Assembly: GCA_001724265.1 (NCBI GenBank)
Contig: MEDY01000243.1
Coordinates: 1 to 45,910, forward strand
Source: Rhizaria sp. SCN 62-66
Lineage: Eukaryota > Rhizaria, unplaced
DNA length: 45,910 nt
Direction of reading: 5' to 3'
Below, piece by piece: positions 33,506 to 43,500 of this stretch; within the stretch, counting starts at the first letter, position 1, and each line of letters opens with the position of its first letter. A model generated the notes under the pieces. It had not been told where the DNA came from. It did no database searches and saw only the letters and a program-made list of their open reading frames with translations. The position numbers were made by a program, and so were the translations under genes.

Positions 33506-36500
33506 TCATATGTGATTTGTCGAGGCATCTGATTTGTCGCACACGACCCACAGTCCTTTGACCATCCCCAGGGCATCCAGCGTCTTGGTCTTGACCTTAG
33601 CGCCCTCGCTCTCGCCCTCTGCCTCAGCGCCCTCAGCAGGCGGGAGGTCGTAGTAGTCTTTCTTGACGCCGGTGCCGCCGAAGCCGTTGCGGCGGTACAT
33701 GCGCTGCGACGCCTCGTTGTTCGTCGCGGTGTCCAGAGTCAGCGTCAGCGTCAGAGACGGAGCCAGAACAGTTGTTGTTTTGCTCACGGCAGCAGCGTCA
33801 GCGTCAGAGCGCGCGCATGCGGGACTTGAATTGTGCAGCTCAACACTGAGCGCTTCATCTTCACTGTCATCTCCTTCGCGTTCATTCTGGTAATTCTTCA
33901 CAGCAGCAGCAGCAGCAGCAGCGTCACCGAGCGGCTCATACGCAAACTGCGGCACCAGCGGCCACACGGGCTGCCGCCACAGCTCAGACACACTGCTACT
34001 CGACTCTGAACCCTTAGACTGAGTGCACTTAGATCGAGTGCACTTGGGCTGCGGACCGGCGCGCTCCCAGACGGGCTGCCACCACCACAGCGCAGCATGC
34101 TCACGCAAGTCCCACAGCAGCGGAAGCGCGCTGCGCGTGCACAGCAGCAGCCACGCCTCCGCCACGAGAGAAGTATCACGCTCAGTCTCACCCTCACATT
34201 CAGTCTTACTCTCAGTCTCAGCTTGAGCATCATTCGACTCACTGATGTGCATGCCAGTCTTATTGTGGTAATGGCCAGTCGCCGCGGCCGCGTGAGATAT
34301 CGCACGGCGCGCCTCGGCGGCGGCAAGCGGGCCCCAGGCGCGGCGCATCGCGGCCGCGACGGCCTCGGCCCAGAGCGCGCAGTGAACGCCGCGCGCGCGG
34401 AGGAAGTGGCCCGGCTCGCGCGCCCGCAGCAGCGACGACAAATCCCATACAGTCGTCGCTTTATCGTTCTCTCGCTCTGCCGCTGAGTCAGTCGCTGTCT
34501 CTAGCTTTGTCAAAGCAGACTTAGACTCGCTTCCTGAGCACCGAGTGAGCTGTTTCTGTTCCTGTTCCTATTTCTGTTGCTGTTTCTGTTGCTGTTGCTG
34601 TTGTTGTGTGGGTGTCGCTCCGCAGGTGAGATGGAGCATGAACGCGCCGACGCCGCGGCGCTGCCACTCTGGCGCGACGCCGAACACGCAGAGATACGGC
34701 TGCGGCGGCTCAGTCGGCGGGGCTGGGACCAGGCCTAGCATGGTTGCGGTGGCGGAGGCCAGCGTGGCCACGGACGAGGCCAGTGCAGACACGGCGGACA
34801 CAGCGCGGCCCCATAGTGACAAAGCGGGGGACGCAGTCACCGCGGTGGGTTGTTGCAGTTGTTGTTGCAGAGATTGTTGTTCGTTCATATCGACAAAGGG
34901 GGCAATGGCATCCAGTGAACAGACTAAATCAGCACGATTGGCTGAGAAATAGTCCAAAAACGCGCCGTGCTGCGTTTGTCCTTCTTCCACAATCTCGCTC
35001 CTGCTCAGGGCCATCGCCCGCCGCAGCCGCATAAACCACTCACCAGGCTCCGTTCCAGACACAGACGCAGATAGCGACGCAGAAGCAGTTGTAGAGTGTT
35101 CGCTAGAGAGCCTAGATTGGCTCTGAGAATGCTTATCACAGGCTGCTGCGCTTCCTGTCACTGTCGCTGCTAGAGTCACAGCGCCGGTGCGCCGCCGGTG
35201 CGGCAGCGACTGCGCCCTGGGCGCCAGCGCGCGGCGGGCGGCGGCGAGCGCGGCGGCGCGCGGGCGTGAGTGGCGCAGCGGCGGCGCGTACGCAAACAGG
35301 CGCCGGGCGGGGGCGTGGCGCGGGAAGAGCAGCGGGAAACACTGCGCGCCCTTGCTCGATAATAGCAACGGCGACGACGACACTGGCGCTTGCGCTGAGG
35401 CTGAGGCTGAATCGGAGTTAGAGTCGGAGTCAGAGTTGGAGTTAAAGTTGGGCTCAGAGGGTTCAGAGCTGCTGTTTGTGGTGGCAAACAAGCTTGAGCT
35501 CGAGCTTGTGTTATTGTGGCTGTCAAATGTAAGGGGAGTCGTGGGAATGTAAGGGGCCGGCACGGCTTCGTTCAGCACCGGCTTCATACGGGCGACTGAA
35601 AAGGCAATGACGCTCTCTTGTCCGTCTTCCGGTGCTGAGGTCTTTATAATACTTAGGCCGGAGTCGCAGGTACTTAGATCAAGCGCGGCGTCGAGGTCTT
35701 GCTGCAGGACGACGTCGTTGAACGTCACAACAGGAGCCGTCGTCGCGGTGTTGCTATTGCCGCCGCCGCTGTTGCTCGGGTTACAACGGCCGTACACGTG
35801 TGTGCCGCGATACAGCTGCGACGACCGTGGTGTTGGTGTTGCAGCAGCTGTTGTAGCAGCAGTTGCAGCGAGGTTGTCAGTCACTGAAGTAGTCGTAGTC
35901 GTTGTTGTTGTTGTTGATGTTGCCAGGTGCCAACAGTCGCCGTAGCACTCGTACAGCAACGCTTGCGGTGGCGCGGTGGTGCCGGCAGCAGAAAAACTCG
36001 TAGTATCAGTGCCAGTCGCAGAGCGAAAGATGCATGGTGAGGCCGATGCAGAGGCAGAAGGAGTGATTTCGTGCCAGTGGCGGCTAAATGGGCAAAAAAG
36101 GGTCCCAGCAGCAGCCTCCTCGTCATCAACCTCAGTCTCAGTCACAGCATTAGCGGTGAGTCGGCGGCGCAGCGGCGTCCAGAGTGCGCGCGCACAGCGT
36201 GCCGGGGCAAGCCCATGCCGCGCAGCGCCGCGGGCAAGCGCGGCAAGCAGCGCGGCGCCGGGGTCATGGCCGGGCGCGGGCGTAGCGACGAGGAGGTAGG
36301 ACGAGAACTCGTCCTGGGTGAGCAGCGCAGGGTAGTATTCGGCGTCGTATTTGACCGGGAAGAGCGCGTCCTGTAGCGGCAGTTTTGAGATATAAGACAG
36401 ATTAAAGAATAAGGTGTCTCATGGTATGCGCAAGATATGAATAAAGACGTATTGTACAAGGTATAGCTTTGCAGAGATGATGGGTGGGAACGTACGTGGA

Positions 36501-36588
36501 GCGATTGCAAAGGATTTAGGTCGCGCGGTTGTACCATACGGAGTTTGACAAACCGAACCCCATTTAGTGGAGAGGAAGTTCTGCTCAT
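33506..36588 (-). CDS. Very large NAA50-like GNAT N-acetyltransferase with one in-frame TAG (985 aa if TAG is read)
   Basis: Exon 1 is 36588-36496 and exon 2 is 36370-33506; the intron (125 nt) is GTACGT...CTACAG, phase 0. Across the junction the protein reads LRMVQPRDLNPLQSLH then DALFPVKYDAEYYPALL, matching the start of NAA50-type alpha-amino acetyltransferases. The acetyl-CoA motif A is at residues 591-609 (LCVFGVAPEWQRRGVGAFML), with Q601-R-R-G604-V-G606 in the Q/R-x-x-G-x-G position. TAG is codon 632 (34570-34568), inside Gln-rich QQQK/TAG/EQEQKQ. The conserved second half of the fold follows at residues 911-928 (TATNNEASQRMYRRNGF), then KKDYYDLPP, as NAA50 has NNYY-like residues there. 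It ends in TGA. Large Ser/Asn/Ala-rich insertions swell a domain of about 170 residues to nearly 1000. The enzyme should acetylate protein N-termini using acetyl-CoA; the exact subtype (NAA50 or NAA60) is not certain. Confidence 0.82.
34568..34570 (-). other. In-frame TAG inside the GNAT gene
   Basis: The codons around it are CAG AAA TAG GAA CAG. The frame is open for 631 codons before and 353 after. No GT dinucleotide lies between the end of GNAT motif A and this TAG, so splicing it out would destroy motif A. Confidence 0.9.
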
Positions 36589-37142
36589 CAAAAGCGCCAG
36601 ATAGAAGTCAATATACTATTTTACGGACCTTACACGGCGCGCGCCATGTCGGAAATCGTGGGCCACAAGCGCGTTGCTGTAGGCTGTGGTTCGCGAAAAA
36701 AGCGGGCAAGCAGTGGGGCCGGAGAGCCATCAAGATTTTTACATTGACCAACTGAAGTAATCTATGAGTATAACGGACTTCAAGTGGTGTTATTGTTGTG
36801 TCACAAGCTGTTTATATCGTTATTTGTTTTTGAAATTTGGTCACACGTTGTTATTTTTGCTGTGCACGTGGTTGCCGCAATCGCTCTCCAATCACGATCA
36901 AGGACGACGCACCCACTTCTAATTCAGCGTTATTCTCGCGTGTACCAACAATAACTTGGCGTGATCGCTGCACGAGACGGCGAAAAAGTGCAGTTTAAAT
37001 TGGCACAAAATGGATTCACCCCACATGACTGCGATCTCGCAGCTGTTTATCACACCCGAACTTTGGTAGTTCCTGCCCCTCCATGCTTTTCTTGATTTCA
37101 CTGTTGGTGCTCACGAAGTTTCAACCCCCGCCATTTGTACAG
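36589..37142. other. Divergent promoter region
   Basis: About 554 bp separate the acetyltransferase start from the membrane protein start. The last 60 bp contain an in-frame upstream ATG (37083) and end TTTGTACAG right before the chosen ATG, so this may be a 5' UTR intron ending at 37142. Confidence 0.5.
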
Positions 37143-39510
37143 ATGCGTGCCCCCGTCCGCGCCCTGTGCGTTGCCGCCTCGGCCCTTCTTCTTTGCTCCT
37201 CGCTGGCCTCCGCCGCCGAGACGGAGACGTTCGTGATTCCCTCCACCTTCCCGGCCACGATCCCGGCTGGCGCGCCCGCGCCGTCGTTCCGCGCCGTCAT
37301 GGGCCCCGACTTCGTCTTCGACCCTGCCGCGGCGTACAGGCTGTCCTTCTGCGATAGCGCTGTCCCGGCTGCCGACACGACCGTGACGGCTGCCTACGTC
37401 CACGCCTCTCTCGAGCAGTTCGCTTTCTCCGGCGAGAACAACAACTGCACGGCCAAGCTCGCCGCCGCGGGCTCGACCACGCCCGTCGAGCTCGGCGCCG
37501 TCGCCTTTACCAACGAGTTCCCCGACACCGTCGTCACGCAGTTCCTGCCCACCTTCTACAACGCGCGCGCCGCGACGGCCGCCACGATCTTCGTCGTCTC
37601 GGGCACCGGCCTCGACGTCGTCAAGAAGGTCGTGGTGCACACCGTGGCGCCCGAGCTCTCGTCGCTCTTGCGCTATGCCACCAGCTACGTCTACAACGAC
37701 GACGGCTCCGTCTCCCCGGCCTCATCCCCCGAGTTCGCCCTGGGCGAGGGCGACGACGTCTCCGCCGAGTGCACGAAGCTCATCGCCACGGCCACCACCG
37801 TCGCCTGCACGCTCCCGTCCTTCCCTGCGACCGCCCAGGTGCCGCGTGTGCTCACGGTCACTTACCTGGACGCCGCGAACGCGCCCGTGGCAGAGCACAC
37901 GATCGAGGCGACCCCGGCCGACGTGCCCGTCAACTACGCGCCCTCGGCCGTGGCGCCCGCCGTGCTGCCCACCGGCGTCACCACCAAGCTCACCGTTACC
38001 TTTCCCAAGCCCGTGCCCGCGACTTACCCCTGGTCTGCCGTCTTCGTCAACTCCGCGACCATGCTGCCCGTCATCGGCGCCACCGTGTCGCCCCTTATCT
38101 TCGCCGCGGACCGCCTCTCGGCGACCGTGGAGGTCACTGTGCCCGCCGACGCCACCGTCACCGGCAAGTACGCACTGTCGCTGGGCCAGGCCGCACTGGT
38201 CTCCGCGCCCACGGCGTACTCGTACATCAACGAGCGCGACGAGGAGGTTTTTGTCGTTGACGGCGCGGACTCGGCCAAGGCCGCGAAGCAGTCTCTGTTC
38301 AACACGGCCGTCGTGGCGCCCAGCTCCTTCGAGCTCACCGTCTCGCAGTCCGTGGTGACCATCGGCGCCGTCTTCCCGGGCGCCGTGCACGTCAACACGC
38401 TCTCGCTCGACGGCACGCACCTTCGCATCGACCTCGCGTCGGGCACCTTCCCCGCCGGCGGCGCCGTTACCGTCAACGGCAAGTACGCCGCCGTGGTCTC
38501 GGCCAGCCCGCTCATGGTGACCCTCAAGGGCGTCAAGCTCGAGGCGGGCCCCGTCACTGTGGCGCTTAAGGACTCGCTCAAGGACGACGCCAAGACCGTC
38601 GCCGAGCTCGCTGAGGCGTTCACAGTGTACGGCGCCGCTGCGGACAAGGTTTACCTGGCGCACGAGTACGCCATTGCGCCGCTCGCCGTCGCCGTGGGCG
38701 CCACCACCAACGTTATCTTCACCATGACGAACCCCGAGAAGAAGGCCGTGACCGTCGACGTCGACGCGACGACCGGCATCGTGCCCGACACCAAGCACTC
38801 CGCGGGCTCCACTTACGTCACCGTGCCCTTCAAGAACACCGGCAAGGAGATGTTCAAGAGCGTCAACGTCAAGTTCCACGTCGGCGACACCGTGCTGCCC
38901 GCCGTGATGCAGTACGTGCCGCAGCCTGTGCCCAAGAGCGTCACTCCCGCCAAGATCGACATCAAGGTACGTCCGCAACAACGTTTCTATGATGTTTCCG
39001 TCATAAGATCGATAATATATATATATCTATTTTTTTGTTATCACAACTCTCACTTTTCGTGCTTTTTGTTTTGTTTTGTTCACACTATAGTCCAAGACCG
39101 CGACCAAGGTGACCGTGGGCCTCGGCGCCGACTACACTGGCACGCTGCCGCTCGTGATCACGCTCTCCGACGCCAACGCCAAGGTCACCGACTCGGCCTT
39201 CGACGCCAAGACCCACGCCGTGACCGCGAACGTAGACTGCACCACCTGCACCATCGGCTCCAAGGTCCTCACCGTGACCTTTGCCTACTCAGCCGGCGTC
39301 CACGACACGTCCACGACCGTGGAGGTGGTCAACACCAAGTCCGGCGGCGGCGACGACTCGAACGTGTGGTACTGGGTGCTCGCTATCGTGCTCACTGCCG
39401 CGCTGGTCGTCGGCGCTTACTTTGGCTACAAGGTCTACAAGCGCCGCCAGGTCCGCAACACCATGCTCGCGCAGTCGCTCAACGAGGACTCGCCCTACCG
39501 CATGCTCTAA
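37143..39510 (+). CDS. Type I single-pass membrane protein with large extracellular region, unrecognised
   Basis: Exons are 37143-38966 and 39091-39510; the intron (124 nt) is GTACGT...CTATAG, phase 0. The product has 747 residues and a TAA stop. The chosen ATG gives a textbook signal peptide (MRAPVRALCVAASALLLC...ASA). An in-frame ATG at 37083 would add 20 residues and bury it. The ectodomain of about 670 residues is rich in Val, Thr and Ala in alternating beta-strand-like patterns (for example TVTFPKPVPATYPWSAVF), suggesting repeated immunoglobulin-like or beta-sandwich modules; no named domain is claimed. It has an N-glycosylation sequon NCT near residue 101 and a CTTC pair near 658-661. 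One membrane span (about 700-720, WYWVLAIVLTAALVVGAYFG) leads to a short basic tail KVYKRRQVRNTMLAQ ending in YRML. A surface adhesion or receptor role is inference. Confidence 0.85.
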
Positions 39511-40501
39511 GCGCGAAGCAGAAAGATACTGACCTCCGCTTTGTGCTGCGACGTGCCGCGACAGTCTAGCTCGGCATCTCTGTGCTTTTCTTGCTGTCTC
39601 AGCCTGATTAACTTTTGTTGAAACAAATTTGACTTTGTTTCATTTGGCTGCGTCTTAAACAGCTCACAATGTGTGTACCTCGTTTATGCAAGACTCTGTG
39701 CTAACTAAGTGTTCATAGCTCCATGAGCGAACTTGTAAACAACGATGTAACACATTTTCAGTTTCCTACGCCGCTAAATTCAAACACAACTGTCGCGCGC
39801 TCGCTGCGCTTGTGTCTCTCCTTTCTTGCTTGACACGACACCCGCCACCTTAACCAATATTTTGCGTCGACTTTTTGTTTTGTTGCTGTCGTTTGGGTTT
39901 TAGATATCAACGAACCCGTTATCTTTTGGATTTGCTTTCCTTTGTTTTTCTCCATGGGATCTCATCGTCACATCATTGAGTGTTTGTCACCCGACCATGC
40001 GTGACTGCTCACATTTATAAGCTCTTGCGTTTACCACTTACGAGTAGAGTCTTTTTCAAACACTCACATTTTATGCATGTTTTACAGCCGATGACCATCC
40101 ATACAGTCTGTTTATTTTGAATCCATTATCATCGATCCCCGCTTTGACTATGTTTATTATCCTTTTCAAGTTATCGTGACTCTGTCTGGATTTGGTCCCA
40201 CAGTCGCGCCAGCTCGGTCTCTCTGCAGAGAGCCAGCAAAGGACGATGACGAGGCTGATTTAGCAAGTCGGATGCGTGCTCATGCCATCGTCATAATAGT
40301 TCTTCACAAACGATTCCGTATTGTCATGATTGTGAATATGCTGTAAATATACTTTTATTTCTCCAGACCATTTCTTTGCTCTCGAACTCATCGTGATACG
40401 ATCCAACTCCGCCCCCCTTGTCCTGGCCCTCTGCTAGCCCTCCTTTCCTCGAGCCAACAGATACTTTCTTTCTACAAATTGGACGGCTTTCCGCGTGATC
40501 A
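39511..40501 (+). other. Long intergenic gap, no gene seen
   Basis: About 991 bp, AT-rich and pyrimidine-rich on the plus strand, lie between the membrane protein stop and the right-hand giant gene. Short frames only. The promoter of the giant gene should lie in the last part. Confidence 0.5.
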
Positions 40502-43500
40502 ATGTCCTCCACTGGCCCTGGCAGCGACCAGCGCCCTCTGCGCCCCACAGTCTCATCTTTTGCGCGAGACCCCCTTGCTTCGTCCCCCGCTTCCTCCCCG
40601 ACGGCCGCCGCCTCCGCCACCTCCGCCTCTGGCGCCGCCGGCGCGTCGGCCGAGAGCGCGCAGTCCTCGCAGCTCGCCCGTCTAGCGGGCCTTTTTGGCG
40701 GCACCCCGCTGCCCGCGCCAGTCCCCCCACGCGCTGCCACTGTTGCTGCCACAGTCTCCGCCGTGGCTGCTCCCAATCCTGCGCCTCAGCCTCCTCAGCA
40801 ACAGCAGCAACAGCAGCAACAAGCGGGCTCTGTTTCGCCTACAGCCTCTTCCGCAGCCACAGTCTCTGTATTGACTAAATCTGATTTCCCAATTGCGCCC
40901 GCTGGCGCTAGAGTCAACAACACCAGCCCCAGTTCCAGTGCGAACGCAGGCTCTTCCAGTTTAAGTTCTAGCTCTAGCTCTAGTTCTAGTTCTGCAGCGC
41001 CCGCGCGCCGCGGTGGCGCCAGCAACAGCTTCGGCTTTGGTGGCGCCCAGGATGACGACGACGACGACGACGATGGCGGCGGCGGCTTCGGCGGCGGCAA
41101 GAGCGCGCTTGCGCTGCTTGACGCCAGCATTAAGGCCATGGCCGCCGAGACAGAGACCGAGCCAGACTTCGGCGGCCGCGGTGGCAGCGGCTTCAGTCTG
41201 AACAGTGGCGGTGACAAGGGCTTGGGCTCTCGCAACGACATTATTTCCAGCGCAACTTCCGCGACTGCGGCCCGAAACAGCAAGGTCGATAACAAAGCTG
41301 CTGCTGCTCCCGTCACTTCGGCTGCGACCTCAGCTGCTGCGTCCACTAAAACGGCAGCACAGGCTGCGAATGCGGAGCCTGCTACTGCGACTGCGTCTGC
41401 ATTGCCGCTGCCCCAGCCCCAGCCCCAGCGTCAGCCTCTGCCTCAGCCTCAGTCTGCTGCTGCTGCTGCTGCTGCAAGTGTGAGTCGCTCCACAGCCTCA
41501 GCCTCAGCCTCGGCCACTGCGGCGGTCGCGTCGGCCACCGCCGTCTCCTCTCTGCCTGCCTCCCCGTTCCCCCCGGCGTCACCCAACGCCCCCCGCACCG
41601 CCCCCGCGTCCGCCTCCGTCTCCGCCGTGACGGCCACAGTCACCGCGCCCGTGCCAGCACCCGCGGCCGCGCCAGCGCCAGCGCCAGCGCCGGCGCCGCC
41701 GCGGCCACGCGCGGTGCGCATGCGGCCGATCAGCGAGTGGAAGCACCTGTCGGTGGACGAGGTGGTGCGCGACGCGCTGGCGACCTCGCGCATCGTGCAC
41801 GCTCTCCAGCACCTGCGGCTGCGCATGCCTCTCTCGCTCGACCTGGAGCACCAGGGTGACGGCGGCGACGCCGCACGCACGGCCGACGCCATTATCGCCG
41901 ACTCGGCCGGCAGCTGGGAGGAGGCCGACGAGGAGGATGTCGCGCTCGCTCTGTCTGCGGCCGCAGCGCAGTTCCAGCAGGCCAGTGCCGCCGCCACTGG
42001 CTCGCAAAATAGCGCGGGCGTGGACGCCAAGGCACTCGTGCTGCTTGCGAACAATGCCAAACAGCAACAACAGCAACAGAATCAGCAACAGCAAGGTCAG
42101 CTTTCAACAAAGACCTCTGGCAGCGGCGTTAACAGCGGTATCTCTGAGGCAAGCAGCAGCGGCGTCGGTAGCAACGCGGTGACCGTGAGCAACGTGCGCG
42201 GCTACGGCACGCGCCCGCTGCGGCGGTTTGACTTCGACTCCGCGGAAAGCAAGTCGTGGCAGCTGGCGTGGCAGTTCTGGCGCGAGCGCGCGGGCCGCAA
42301 GGTGTACACGCTGCTATGCAGTGATGACGTCGACGCGACGATGCTGGCCACGCACGTGCTCTCGCTCTACGCCGAGGACCCCGTGTCGTTCTTTTCGCAC
42401 GTGATGATGCGCACCAATCGCGCCGGCCTACGCGCGGGCCTGTACCAGCACCTGGCGCACGCCATGGCCGCGCAGCGCGTCGCGCTCACGGTCATCGTTA
42501 TGAAGAGGAAGAGTCAGAAGCAGGACAAGGGCTCGCGCACTCGTCGCGCGCAGCTGGAGAACCACCAGCAGCAGCAGAGCCGGCTGCAGTTGACGCATCT
42601 CACCACCGGCGACTCACCCGCCCCCCAATTAGACCGCGAGGCTGAGCCCCCCTTGGACCGCGAGATCGCCCGCGTTGAGCAGCACGAACTCGCGGACACC
42701 GCGCCTCTGCTGGCGCGGCGCGACCACCTGCTGCAGGCGTACCTCACTCTGCTGCTCCGGTTGTATCCCGCCAGCGGCTACCACGCCGCGCGCGCGCACC
42801 TGCAGACGGCGCAGCTGACGGTGCAGTACCCGGTTCCCGCCGCGGGTGCCGTTCCCGCGCTGGCGCTCACCGGCGCGAGCCGCGTGTTGACCGAGCTGGC
42901 GCCGCCGCCGGAGCGCGCGTTGCAGCGCCGGCGCGCGCAAGACGCCGCCCGCGGCCGCGCGTCCTCCTCCGCCGCGGCGGGCGCGGGGCTTGCCGGCGGC
43001 GGCGGCGCTGATGGTGGTGCTTGGGGCAAGCGCGCGCGGGACATCGCGGGCGGGTTGTATCGCGCGGTCAAGGGCATGGTCGCCAAGGAAGGCATCTTTG
43101 TGCCTACGACGAACGACGACGACGATGACGACGACGGCAATAACAATAATAACGGCGATGATGACGACGATGACAACAACAACAACGGCGACGACGGCGA
43201 CAACGACGACGACGATGATGATGATGATAACAATAACAACGGCGACGGCAGCAGTAACGCTGACCCCAACAGTCCCGACTACGCCGGCAGCCGCAGCACG
43301 CGCCGCAGCGGCCGCAACAACAAGAACAGTCTCGCCACGCTCGCCGCCGCGCTGTCCCCGGCGCTGGTGGCGTCGTCGCCGCTACTCGCGGCCGCCACGG
43401 ACCCCGCGGCCGCGGCGGCCTCTGCGCGCATGGCGACGCTGGCCCACTGGGCGCAGGTGCGCGCGCGGCACCGCCAGCAGCGCGCCGCGGCCGCCACCGC

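Noticed and set aside
42220-42520. Possible CDC45-like start (LLCSDDVDATMLATHVLSLY)
   Set aside because: Only a short resemblance to the DVDALCA region of CDC45; no other CDC45 motif follows in order.
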